DNA of 64,000 nt. Origin: G965215225 sp965215225. GTDB taxonomy: Bacteria; Pseudomonadota; Gammaproteobacteria; CBDBNL01; JAAOII01. How positions within the stretch are numbered: the first letter of the stretch is position 1; every line of letters begins with the position of its first letter. A program made the position numbers and the translations under genes. This document shows, in pieces, positions 51,337 to 59,401 of the stretch. Under the pieces are notes generated by a model that did no database searches, was not told the DNA's origin, and was given only the letters and a program-made list of their open reading frames with translations. Location of the stretch: positions 1,302,001-1,366,000 of the forward strand of contig OZ244039.1 in NCBI GenBank assembly GCA_965215225.1, written 5' to 3'.

Positions 51337-52961
51337 ATTCTGCTGAACAGATCTATCGTGGCACACCAGCTGCCAAGGGCCTGGCTATAGGGTCTTTGTA
51401 TATCTATACTCCTAGGCGCAAAGCTCTAGTCTCTTCAAGCAAAGGCAATCCAGCTAGCGAAAAGAAGAAACTAGAACAGGCTATTGACAAAGCAAAAGAA
51501 GGGCTAAGCAGTATGATGGCGAAGCTTGAGGATGAGGCGGGGGAGATTGTGGCCTTTCAGGTTGAGATGCTAGCAGACGAGGAGTTTCTTGCTCCTATAT
51601 TTGCTGCTATTGCCGAGGGGAAAAGCGCAGCGAGTAGCTGGCAAAAATTTCTTAATGAGGAAATAAAACACTATCAACAGGCGGAGGATTCTTATCTGAG
51701 AGAAAGATATGCGGATATTAAGGATATCTATTGGCGGGTGCACAATCACTTAGTGGCAAAGGATGGCGATGACTTAAGTCTGAATAATTCTATCTTGGTT
51801 ACCAATGAACTTATGCCCAGTGAGTTTTTGTCCCTAGATCTTAGTCAGTTGAAAGGCTTGGCCATGGTGAAAGGCAATCCAAATAACCATGTTGCTATCT
51901 TGGCTCGGGCTCACCGAGTGCCGCTGGTGGTGAATATGCGAATTAATGCTACTCAGTTGCCTCAGGCAAAAGAAGCAATCTTAGATGGCGAGAAGGGGGA
52001 ACTAATTTGTAGCCCGGCTGCCATAACCATTGCTAGGGTTAAGAAACAAGTGAGCCAACAGGCGCGCGAAGAGGAATTGGATAAGGCTTTTCTGCCGCGG
52101 CCGGCTCTTATGGCTAATGGTGAGCCAGTCAGAGTGCTAATCAATGTAAATAGCCCAGCCGATCTCAAGGGCATATTGCCCGCTCATTGTGATGGGATAG
52201 GACTGGCACGGACTGAATTCTTCTTTAGTGGTGAAAAAGTAGCAGACGAAGAGGAGCAGCTGGCAGCCTATAACCAGCTGACTGATTGGGCAGGAGATAA
52301 ACCGGTCACCATTCGCACTATGGATATAGGGGGTGATAAACCAGTGGCTGGCATTTCGGCTGCTGTCGAAGCCAATCCATTTCTTGGGCTAAGGGGAGTC
52401 CGCTTTTCTTTATATCATCAGCAGTTGTTTAGAACTCAGCTACGCGCTCTTTGCCGAGTGGCTGCTGTTGGTAGGCTGAGGGTCATGATCCCAATGGTGA
52501 CCTTGCCAGCAGAACTGGAGCAGGTGCGTAAATTGCTAAAAGAGGTGATTGCCGAATTGAAAAAGGAGAAGCTGAAATGTTGTTTGCCGCTTTTAGGAAT
52601 AATGGTAGAGGTGCCAGCTACTGCTCTGTGTGCGGCTGATTTTGCCGCTGATTTTTATTCTATTGGTACTAATGATCTGATACAATACACTATGGCAGCG
52701 GCTCGTGATAGTAATTATTCCCAGGTGAATCAACTTGCTGATCCTGCTCATCCAGCTCTATTAAGGTTGATAAGGGAAGTAGTCCTAGCAGGCGATAAAA
52801 GAGGAGATAAAAAGGGCGCTAAAAGAGAAGTAAGCCTATGTGGCGATATGGCGGCCGATGAGCGTTTTATTCCCCATTTGGTTCGTCAAGGAGTTCGTAA
52901 TCTATCGGTTGTGCCGACTGCAATTGGTAAGGTAAAAAGATGTCTTAGTAATATCAAATGA
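51333..52961 (+). CDS. ptsI: PTS Enzyme I (PEP-protein phosphotransferase)
   Basis: A 542-residue Enzyme I. The phosphorylated histidine is at about residue 186 in NPNNHVAILARAHRVPLV (the usual GGRTSH is changed to NPNNH). PEP-binding and catalytic blocks include GIGLARTEFFF, IRTMDIGGDKP, NPFLGLRGVRFSL, DFYSIGTNDLIQYTMAAARD and the acid/base cysteine in SLCGDMAAD. It starts the relay EI to HPr to DhaM to DhaL. It overlaps HPr by four bases and the next gene by four. Confidence 0.88.
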   Translation: MNSAEQIYRGTPAAKGLAIGSLYIYTPRRKALVSSSKGNPASEKKKLEQAIDKAKEGLSSMMAKLEDEAGEIVAFQVEMLADEEFLAPIFAAIAEGKSAASSWQKFLNEEIKHYQQAEDSYLRERYADIKDIYWRVHNHLVAKDGDDLSLNNSILVTNELMPSEFLSLDLSQLKGLAMVKGNPNNHVAILARAHRVPLVVNMRINATQLPQAKEAILDGEKGELICSPAAITIARVKKQVSQQAREEELDKAFLPRPALMANGEPVRVLINVNSPADLKGILPAHCDGIGLARTEFFFSGEKVADEEEQLAAYNQLTDWAGDKPVTIRTMDIGGDKPVAGISAAVEANPFLGLRGVRFSLYHQQLFRTQLRALCRVAAVGRLRVMIPMVTLPAELEQVRKLLKEVIAELKKEKLKCCLPLLGIMVEVPATALCAADFAADFYSIGTNDLIQYTMAAARDSNYSQVNQLADPAHPALLRLIREVVLAGDKRGDKKGAKREVSLCGDMAADERFIPHLVRQGVRNLSVVPTAIGKVKRCLSNIK

Positions 52962-53374
52962 GAACCATTCCACTAACAAACAACAATCGTATTCTTGGTT
53001 ATAAGACCTTCTTGGCTGATATTATTGCCAAGCGGCCTTCGGGAATAAAGCGGCGGCTTGCCAATGAGCTTAATACCAACCCGAGTTTTATTTCTCAAAT
53101 AACCAGTCCCAATTACCGTATACCTATTCCTTATCAGCATTTGGCAATCATCATTAAGGTTCTTCATCTATCGGCTGAAGAAAAGACCGAATTCCTAAAC
53201 CTCTATCACGCGGCTCATCCCCATGGGTTGTCCGAACCACCAAATAGCGATGATAAGGATAGGGATAAACTCATCATTTATCTTCCGCGCTTCAAGGATG
53301 AGAAGAAGGCGCGTGAAGTAAAATTACTTATTGAGCAGTTTGCCAATCGGTTAATTGCTCTTATCAACAAATAG
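52958..53374 (+). CDS. Helix-turn-helix protein in the dha cluster
   Basis: A 138-residue protein. Residues about 15-75 resemble an XRE/Cro-type DNA-binding domain: RRLANELNTNPSFISQITSP, with a following LAIIIKVLHLSAEEKTEFL. The rest is a charged helical tail. It lies between Enzyme I and dhaK with four-base overlap, so it is probably made with the kinase and may regulate the operon, for instance through the palindrome near 44487. It is unlike the large DhaR activator of enterobacteria. Confidence 0.62.
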   Translation: MRTIPLTNNNRILGYKTFLADIIAKRPSGIKRRLANELNTNPSFISQITSPNYRIPIPYQHLAIIIKVLHLSAEEKTEFLNLYHAAHPHGLSEPPNSDDKDRDKLIIYLPRFKDEKKAREVKLLIEQFANRLIALINK

Positions 53375-53379
53375 TAGCA

Positions 53380-54360
53380 ATGAAAAAATTTGTCAATAAG
53401 ATTGATAATATGCTGGTAGAGAGTCTACAAGGCTTTCAAGCTGCTCATCAAGCTATTATCAAGCTCTCGTTAGAGCCTACTTATCTCAGTAGAGTAGGGG
53501 CGCCAATTCAAGGCAAGGTCGCGCTGGTTTCCGGCGGGGGTTCTGGTCATGAGCCTTTGCATGGTGGTTATGTCGGCAAGGGAATGCTAGATGCTGCCTG
53601 TCCAGGCGAGATATTCACTTCTCCTACCCCAGATCAAATTCTAGCCGCGGCTGAGGCAGTGGATGGGGGCAAGGGGGTGTTGTTTATTGTTAAAAACTAC
53701 TCTGGCGATCTAATGAACTTCGAAATGGCAGCCGATATGTTTGGTGGTGAATCCGCTAGTGTAATTACCAATGACGATGTGGCAGTAGAGAACTCACTTC
53801 ATTCACAAGGACGGCGAGGTGTTGCGGCCACATTAATAGTGGAGAAGCTAGTGGGCGCAGCTGCCGAACAAGGAGCTTCACTGAAAGAATGTCATGCCTT
53901 AGCAGCAAGAGTAAATGAGTCAAGTGGCTCGATTGGCGTGGCTCTCACTAGTTGCACTGTGCCAGCTGCTGGCAAACCTACTTTTGATATCAGCGCTAAG
54001 GACATTGAATTCGGCATAGGTATTCATGGCGAACCTGGGCGGGCGCGGTCGGCACTTAAAGATGCCAAGTCGCTGGTGGAGGATATGGTAGCAGCCATAG
54101 TGGATTCTCTCTCTCCTAAGGGGGAGATTATTCTATTGGTTAATGGCATGGGAGGAACGCCACTGCTCGAACTTTATTTGGTTTTTGATGCTGCCGTCAA
54201 GGCTTGCACTCAGCACAACTTGATAATTGCCCGGTCCCTAGTGGGTAATTATTGCACCTCTTTGGAGATGCAGGGCTGTTCTATTACTATAACAGCCGTT
54301 GATAAGGAGCTCTTGTCTCTTTGGGATCAGCCAGTTCATACAGCTGCTCTGAAATGGTGA
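53380..54360 (+). CDS. dhaK: Dihydroxyacetone kinase substrate-binding subunit
   Basis: A 326-residue DhaK. The histidine that forms a hemiaminal with dihydroxyacetone is at residue 216 in GIGIHGEPGR. Other landmarks are LVSGGGSGHEPLHGGYVGKGMLDAA, IVKNYSGDLMNFEMA and LVNGMGGTPLLELY. It yields dihydroxyacetone phosphate for glycolysis. A close relative acting on tetruloses cannot be excluded. It ends the operon. Confidence 0.92.
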   Translation: MKKFVNKIDNMLVESLQGFQAAHQAIIKLSLEPTYLSRVGAPIQGKVALVSGGGSGHEPLHGGYVGKGMLDAACPGEIFTSPTPDQILAAAEAVDGGKGVLFIVKNYSGDLMNFEMAADMFGGESASVITNDDVAVENSLHSQGRRGVAATLIVEKLVGAAAEQGASLKECHALAARVNESSGSIGVALTSCTVPAAGKPTFDISAKDIEFGIGIHGEPGRARSALKDAKSLVEDMVAAIVDSLSPKGEIILLVNGMGGTPLLELYLVFDAAVKACTQHNLIIARSLVGNYCTSLEMQGCSITITAVDKELLSLWDQPVHTAALKW

Positions 54361-54490
54361 AAAAAAGATATAATTAAGTTAGAAAAATGGCTAAGAAAAG
54401 AGAAATAGCATATAATATTTGCTTTGTATCAGGCAATTCATTGAACCCTGACCTATAATAATGAAATATAATTGATTTATCAGATGAAAT
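54361..54490 (+). promoter_or_regulatory. Probable promoter of the envelope operon
   Basis: An AT-rich gap of 130 bases contains ATTGAACCCTGACCTATAAT with a good -10 hexamer (TATAAT) and a second AATATAATTG slightly downstream. No terminator hairpin for the dha operon is evident. Confidence 0.45.
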
Positions 54491-55450
54491 ATGCGCAATA
54501 AATTTGTTCTTACTATGAGCACGGTTAACGGAACTCGTGTTATTCATGCTCATAGAATCCTGTTAACCTTAGGCCTTTTGTTGGTCTTTCTTTTTGTTAG
54601 CGGATTTATGGGCGGCTGGCATTATTTCCATTATTTGAATACTAAGCAAATTGAAATCCGCAATAGCTATGCTGAAATGATTCACAAATATGATAATGTC
54701 GTTTCCTATAACATTGGTCTATCAGAAGAACTAAGTAGCCTATCCCAAGAGCTAATTGATCAGGCAAAGTTGGTGGGAAAGATTGATGCTATAGAAGAGG
54801 TGCTCGGCAAGAAGAAAGCCAATGATGTTTTTGCCTCGCCAGCATTGGTTTCTTTTGATGTTTATCGTGCCAATAGGAATGTGCTTGATAGCATTGATAA
54901 TGAATTAGGTAGAAAGCTTAAGATTCTTTATGCATTGCCGAGTGGTTCTCCTTTGGTAGAAGATACTTATATAAGTAGTGGCTTTGGGCGACGCAAACAC
55001 CCAATTCATAAGAGAGTGCACCTCCATGTTGGTATAGACCTTCCACTTAGAGTAGGAGATGGAGTGGTTTCTACTGCAGATGGGACAGTGATTTTTGTTG
55101 GTAGAAAAGGGGGTTATGGTAAAACAGTGATAGTCTCTCACGCCTATGGATTTAGAACCAGCTACAGTCACCTCAGTAAGATATTGGTTAGCACCGGCGA
55201 AGTGGTTGCTAAGGGCGATGTCATTGCTGAAGGAGGAAATACCGGTGTTTCTACTGGTCCTCATTTGCATTATGAAATAAGATATCTAGGCAGGGCTATT
55301 AATCCTTATAGGTTCTATAATTGGAATCTAGTAAATTTTGATAATATTTTTAAATCAGGAATAAAAGTTAATTGGCAGACAATACTAACGGCAATAGACC
55401 GAAATCCTCAAATTCAGGAACCACTATTATCACTAAGGGAACAGAACTGA
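54491..55450 (+). CDS. M23 (LytM) peptidoglycan endopeptidase, membrane-anchored
   Basis: A 319-residue bitopic protein. A membrane span at about residues 22-44 (RILLTLGLLLVFLFVSGFMGG) is followed by a helical stalk and a C-terminal M23 metallopeptidase domain (about 160-285). Zinc ligands appear in HLHVGIDLP (around residues 176-181) and GPHLHYEIR (around 255-260), and the domain opens with SSGFGRRKHPIH. It should cut peptide cross-links in the periplasm. M23 genes next to bactofilin genes are a recurrent pair that controls cell shape, for example Csd1/CcmA in Helicobacter. The coding end overlaps the first bactofilin. Confidence 0.87.
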   Translation: MRNKFVLTMSTVNGTRVIHAHRILLTLGLLLVFLFVSGFMGGWHYFHYLNTKQIEIRNSYAEMIHKYDNVVSYNIGLSEELSSLSQELIDQAKLVGKIDAIEEVLGKKKANDVFASPALVSFDVYRANRNVLDSIDNELGRKLKILYALPSGSPLVEDTYISSGFGRRKHPIHKRVHLHVGIDLPLRVGDGVVSTADGTVIFVGRKGGYGKTVIVSHAYGFRTSYSHLSKILVSTGEVVAKGDVIAEGGNTGVSTGPHLHYEIRYLGRAINPYRFYNWNLVNFDNIFKSGIKVNWQTILTAIDRNPQIQEPLLSLREQN

Positions 55451-55719
55451 AAGGCGATATCTCTCTAGTAGGCACTCTACATTTGGATGGCTATTTAGAG
55501 GGAAATCTGCTGAGCACCAGTTTTGTTCTCATAGGGAAGGATGGTCGTATTCGTGGTAATGTAGACGCGCAAGAAGTCTATGTTAGTGGTCTAGTTGAGG
55601 GTGGCATACGCAGCGAGAAAGTGGAAATCCTTTCCGGTGGTAAGGTCAAAGGTGAAGTCCAAAGCAAGAATGTTCGAGTTGAATGTTCTGCTAGTATTGA
55701 TGGCAAGGTATCAATTTAA
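55372..55719 (+). CDS. Bactofilin A
   Basis: A 115-residue bactofilin, a self-polymerising right-handed beta-helix cytoskeletal protein. The repeating hydrophobic/glycine pattern (GDISLVGTLHLDGYLEGNL..., GRIRGNVDAQEVYVSGLVEGGI) covers residues 20-110. The TTG at 55372 is the first start in this frame; it overlaps the peptidase by 79 bases. No ATG lies before the conserved core, so a long overlap or a non-standard start seems real. It is expected to position the peptidase. Confidence 0.83.
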   Translation: MADNTNGNRPKSSNSGTTIITKGTELKGDISLVGTLHLDGYLEGNLLSTSFVLIGKDGRIRGNVDAQEVYVSGLVEGGIRSEKVEILSGGKVKGEVQSKNVRVECSASIDGKVSI

Positions 55720-55733
55720 TAGTTGAAGGGAAG

Positions 55734-56132
55734 ATGTTTGGAAATACTCAAAAAGCTGCTGAACATAAAAAGGCAGAAAATTATATAGGAACTAAGGTTC
55801 AAAGCAAAGGGGATATTTTTTTTGCTGACAGTTTGTTTTTTGATGGTATCCATCGTGGCAATTTGGCAAATAGTGATGGCAAAAAGGGGATTCTCATAGT
55901 CGGTAAGAATGCTAGGGTAAAGGGTAATATTAATGTTACCAAGGTCGTTGTTCTAGGGCAGGTGGAAGGAAATATCTATTCCGATGGCTTGGTAACTCTG
56001 ATGCCTGGTTCTAAGGTGCAGGGGGATATCTATTATAAAGATGTGGATATGCGTCACGGGGCCTCGGTGAGTGGTAGCTTCTGCCACACTGGTGGGAAAC
56101 CACTTGAAAAAGAACCTCAACCAAATGGCTAG
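55734..56132 (+). CDS. Bactofilin B
   Basis: A 132-residue second bactofilin with the same beta-helix pattern (GTKVQSKGDIFFADSLFFDG, ARVKGNINVTKVVVLGQVEGNI, GSKVQGDIYYKDVDM) and a short Pro/Lys tail. GGGAAG precedes ATG 55734. Two tandem bactofilins could co-polymerise. The stop overlaps the next start region. Confidence 0.85.
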   Translation: MFGNTQKAAEHKKAENYIGTKVQSKGDIFFADSLFFDGIHRGNLANSDGKKGILIVGKNARVKGNINVTKVVVLGQVEGNIYSDGLVTLMPGSKVQGDIYYKDVDMRHGASVSGSFCHTGGKPLEKEPQPNG

Positions 56133-57159
56133 GAGGCAGCCAGCTCTGATGAATAATTTAATATGGGTGGCTAACCTCTTCTTTCTTGTCGCTTGTTTGG
56201 CTGCTTTAACTCAATTCTTGGCTATTACTTTTGCTCCTGGCCTCATCATTGGCTTGGCAGTCGCCAGTTTCCTCTACTATAAGAACAGAACACAAGGAGA
56301 TGCTTTAGGGGCTTCTTTGGTTGTTAACTTTGTCGTCCTCTATGCTACTGTTATCATTGTTAGCTACTTCTTATGGAATAATCTGCTGAGAGAAGGGGAA
56401 TTGGTCATCACCAAATATATCGTGGTGCTATTTTTCTTGTTGGGCTTAGGTGCTATAGGGCTATTACTAAGGCTTCTTTGGATTGATAATAAAGCTAGTA
56501 GTGCCAAATCTCATGTTAAGGATATTATGGCTGGTCCTTCTCTTCTTATTAGTTTTTGCGTCGCAGCCGTTCTGACTGATCTAAACTTAATAATCTTTTC
56601 AATTATTGATGAGAATACCCAACTGGCTTTTTTACGCGAAAAATTTCTTGAAAGAGGACTAATACCTCCACTATGCTTGATTCTGTTTTATTGGGAAGCC
56701 ATCTTGCTATTGGGCAAGTACTATATAAGTAGAAAGAGTCTGGTTGCTATTAATGACAATCAGTTGGTAGTGCTGTGGAAGGAATATAAAAAAGCACAAA
56801 AAGCAAAGCAGAGCCAGGAAACTTTGGCGCGTAAATTTGTTGATATGGCTTGGCAAGCGAATGAATCATTCTATTTTTTCCCCCGCTATATAAACTGGGC
56901 GATTCCTATTCTAGGATTCATTGGAACTGTTCTAGGTATTTCTCTAGCTGCTGGCGAGATAGGGAATTTGGTTGGTTCTAATAGCGTTAATATAGGCGAT
57001 AGTATTAATGCGGCTATGAAGCCCTTAGGCATAGCATTTGATACTACTCTGATTGCACTATCCTTAAGTATCTTTCTTGCTTTTATGTATACTCTCTTAC
57101 AACGCTGGGAAGAGCAACGATTTTTATTTTTAGAAGACTATATCGCTGCTATTAAATAA
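56125..57159 (+). CDS. MotA/TolQ/ExbB-type proton-channel protein with extra N-terminal spans
   Basis: A polytopic membrane protein of about 344 residues. The C-terminal third carries the channel signature: WAIPILGFIGTVLGISLAAG, then AAMKPLGIAFDTTLIALSLSIFLAFMYTLL. The threonines that line the ion path in TolQ/ExbB/MotA (in GTVLG and DTTL) are kept. Five to six further spans fill the N-terminal part, more than in TolQ. ATG 56125 overlaps the bactofilin stop; ATG 56149, preceded by AGGAGG, is an alternative. It should use the proton or sodium gradient to drive partner subunits encoded next. Confidence 0.75.
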   Translation: MARRQPALMNNLIWVANLFFLVACLAALTQFLAITFAPGLIIGLAVASFLYYKNRTQGDALGASLVVNFVVLYATVIIVSYFLWNNLLREGELVITKYIVVLFFLLGLGAIGLLLRLLWIDNKASSAKSHVKDIMAGPSLLISFCVAAVLTDLNLIIFSIIDENTQLAFLREKFLERGLIPPLCLILFYWEAILLLGKYYISRKSLVAINDNQLVVLWKEYKKAQKAKQSQETLARKFVDMAWQANESFYFFPRYINWAIPILGFIGTVLGISLAAGEIGNLVGSNSVNIGDSINAAMKPLGIAFDTTLIALSLSIFLAFMYTLLQRWEEQRFLFLEDYIAAIK

Positions 57160-57161
57160 GA

Positions 57162-57683
57162 GTGCGGCGGCTCAAACGAACTCAGTTAATTAGAAGCAAT
57201 ACGCCAATGGTAGAGATTTTTGGCGCTGCATTTGCTTTACTCCTTATTCTTTTTCTGTTCATTAACCTTTTTGTCGAGGCTCAACTGCGCGCTTTGACCG
57301 AGAATAGTGTTGAGGAAAGTGTTTATAAGATTGATTGGGAAAGGGGGGCAGCTGGTTATATAGTCTTGGCTTTTCCGGATAGATTACAGATTATTGAAAA
57401 TAAAGAGATTAGCCTTACCTCAGCTATTAAGCAATCCTGTGCCCAAACAAATTTTTTCAAATATGCCCAACAGGTATATGATAAGGAAGATACCCAGCTA
57501 ATCTTTGCCATTGTCGATGGAGGGGTAAGCACTATGAAGGAATCAAGAGATTGCCTTATGAGGATGTGGCCGCGCCGGCGAATATCTATTGGTTGGATAG
57601 TTGCAAATGAAGACTTTCTTAAAGCGGTTCGCCTCGAAGACATCCCTCACCGTATCCGCCGTTCTCTTGATGAGAAGATCTGA
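57162..57683 (+). CDS. Single-span ExbD/MotB-like partner protein 1
   Basis: A 173-residue bitopic protein: short basic cytoplasmic N-terminus (RRLKRTQLIRS), then NTPMVEIFGAAFALLLILFLFINLFV, then a periplasmic domain of about 130 residues. Topology and place after the channel gene match ExbD/TolR/MotB, but the family aspartate near the start of the helix is replaced by glutamate (PMVEIF). The periplasmic part is not recognisable. It starts with GTG; its stop overlaps the next start by one base. Confidence 0.55.
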   Translation: MRRLKRTQLIRSNTPMVEIFGAAFALLLILFLFINLFVEAQLRALTENSVEESVYKIDWERGAAGYIVLAFPDRLQIIENKEISLTSAIKQSCAQTNFFKYAQQVYDKEDTQLIFAIVDGGVSTMKESRDCLMRMWPRRRISIGWIVANEDFLKAVRLEDIPHRIRRSLDEKI

Positions 57684-59401
57684 TGGTAAAGTTTGGTTCT
57701 AAAAACCGGTTTATTCAAGATTTTGGCGGGGTTGCCTTGGCTGATGTGTTGGCAAATGGGGTGGTGGTGTTGCTGATAGTCATCATAATGACGATTAGCT
57801 TTAAGAAACAGCAGACCGAAAAACAAATTGAACAGAATGCTGAAATCAGTGCCATACTGGCGCGCGATATTGCCAGCAGCCTGGTTTTTAATGACTTGCC
57901 CAGTAGTCCGCCAGCCATCCTCCATAACTATCACTGCCGCCAACCTAGGGGGCCCTGGCGTAATTATTATGAACAGCATGATTGTATGCCTTGGCTATAC
58001 CCGATCTTTGAGCTTCATAAGGATAGGCTGCGCGAGTTTAATAGTAATAGGATATTCACGCGCGAACAGTTGTTAGAGGAAGACAATGAGCTAGATGCCT
58101 ATTTAAGGTTATTAACACCGGCTCAGAAGCAAAGGGCACGCATAGATATATATGATGTGGGGATCTATTATCTTGCCTTATCGATTTTGAGAGAGAATGG
58201 CATCCAACCTGGTCATTGGCACTTTCTTGGCGAGAAGCATCGCCCTCCGACCGGCGGCAATTTGGCTGATTTCCTTGGTGGTGGAACAGACAATCGTTCA
58301 TTAGGGGATGGGTTAGGAGAGGGCGAAGAAGAGAGCGAGGGGGAAGAGGGGCAGAGCGGGGATCAACAAGAGGGAGAGAGGCAAGAGGTTCCAACTGATG
58401 TTTCGCTAAGATCGCCAGAGCTTAGCGAGGACATACTACCTCCGAGTCTGTCACGAGGTGGCGAGACCTATGCTGAAAGACTTGACTTAGAATCCGAGTT
58501 TGGGGGTAATCAGGAGGATTCTTATAGTGATGCATTTACCGAGGCCCTAGCAAATGCTATTTTGGATGAAGAGCAGGGCTCTTCAGTCTTTGGCGCGCCA
58601 TCGTCATTGCGTATTCGGATTCCAACTGATGGGGGTGAGGAGCAGAATATTGCCTTGCCAGGGTTGTTTAATTCCATTAATTCAGCTGAAGGCAAGCCGA
58701 TTGATTATCACATATTTATGATACTTTACCTGTTGGAATATATTCGCTTGGTTGATGAGCTAGGTTTTGACCGAGTCAATGCCAATCAGTTGATAATGCG
58801 TTTGCTAGGCGGTGAGATTGACCTTGACAACCATCCACACCGCCCCTTTGCTGAAAGACTGAGACAACAAATGAAGCAGGCTTTTGAAGCGGGTGAAGGT
58901 CTTATTGATGTTGATTACCAACAGTGTGATTATTGTGAGACTAGCTTGTTCACCTCATCGAATCAACCCCTAAATGAGGTGCAGCTTCATAGTTTGAGTG
59001 ATTCCTTTAGCAACGAGATTCCCTTTGTTAACATTGAAATGAGGCTATATCCTTATCCTGGCGATGGCCAGCTCACCGAGTTGTTTAAGGGAGACACCCT
59101 ATTGATTCATCCTCTCGTCTCAAAAGGGAAAAAATGGTATGTGACAGCAATATTGGACCCGAACATTGAGGATGTAGTCATAGGTTATGTATATGGCGAT
59201 GAGATGGAGGATGCCCTAAGAGTTTATGCCGATGTTAATAGTTTAAGACTGGCAGGAGAGAGGCTGGCAACTTCACTACCCAACTTCCCCCTAAGAAATG
59301 AAACAATCCTAACTATAGTCTATGCCAGCTTAGCAATCTTTATTCTGTTGGTATTCTTCTTCTTTCTCCGCCTCTTCATCCGCCGTCCCACCAATGCTTA
59401 A
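57683..59401 (+). CDS. Single-span ExbD/MotB-like partner protein 2 with large periplasmic domain
   Basis: A 572-residue protein. The first helix, GVALADVLANGVVVLLIVIIMT, holds an aspartate in the ADVLANG context, as in MotB/ExbD helices. A large extracytoplasmic region follows, with an acidic Glu/Gly-rich stretch (residues about 205-240, GEGEEESEGEEG), four cysteines (CRQPRGP, CMPW, CDYC), and a second span at about residues 540-562 (ETILTIVYASLAIFILLVFFFFLR), so both ends may be cytoplasmic. This is not a standard ExbD and I do not recognise the central domain. Confidence 0.55.
   Translation: MVKFGSKNRFIQDFGGVALADVLANGVVVLLIVIIMTISFKKQQTEKQIEQNAEISAILARDIASSLVFNDLPSSPPAILHNYHCRQPRGPWRNYYEQHDCMPWLYPIFELHKDRLREFNSNRIFTREQLLEEDNELDAYLRLLTPAQKQRARIDIYDVGIYYLALSILRENGIQPGHWHFLGEKHRPPTGGNLADFLGGGTDNRSLGDGLGEGEEESEGEEGQSGDQQEGERQEVPTDVSLRSPELSEDILPPSLSRGGETYAERLDLESEFGGNQEDSYSDAFTEALANAILDEEQGSSVFGAPSSLRIRIPTDGGEEQNIALPGLFNSINSAEGKPIDYHIFMILYLLEYIRLVDELGFDRVNANQLIMRLLGGEIDLDNHPHRPFAERLRQQMKQAFEAGEGLIDVDYQQCDYCETSLFTSSNQPLNEVQLHSLSDSFSNEIPFVNIEMRLYPYPGDGQLTELFKGDTLLIHPLVSKGKKWYVTAILDPNIEDVVIGYVYGDEMEDALRVYADVNSLRLAGERLATSLPNFPLRNETILTIVYASLAIFILLVFFFFLRLFIRRPTNA

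Noticed and set aside
56125..59401. Zorya anti-phage system (ZorA/ZorB)
   Set aside because: The channel lacks the long cytoplasmic tail of ZorA, there are two partner proteins, and no ZorC/ZorD/ZorE-type genes follow; the neighbours are cell-shape genes.
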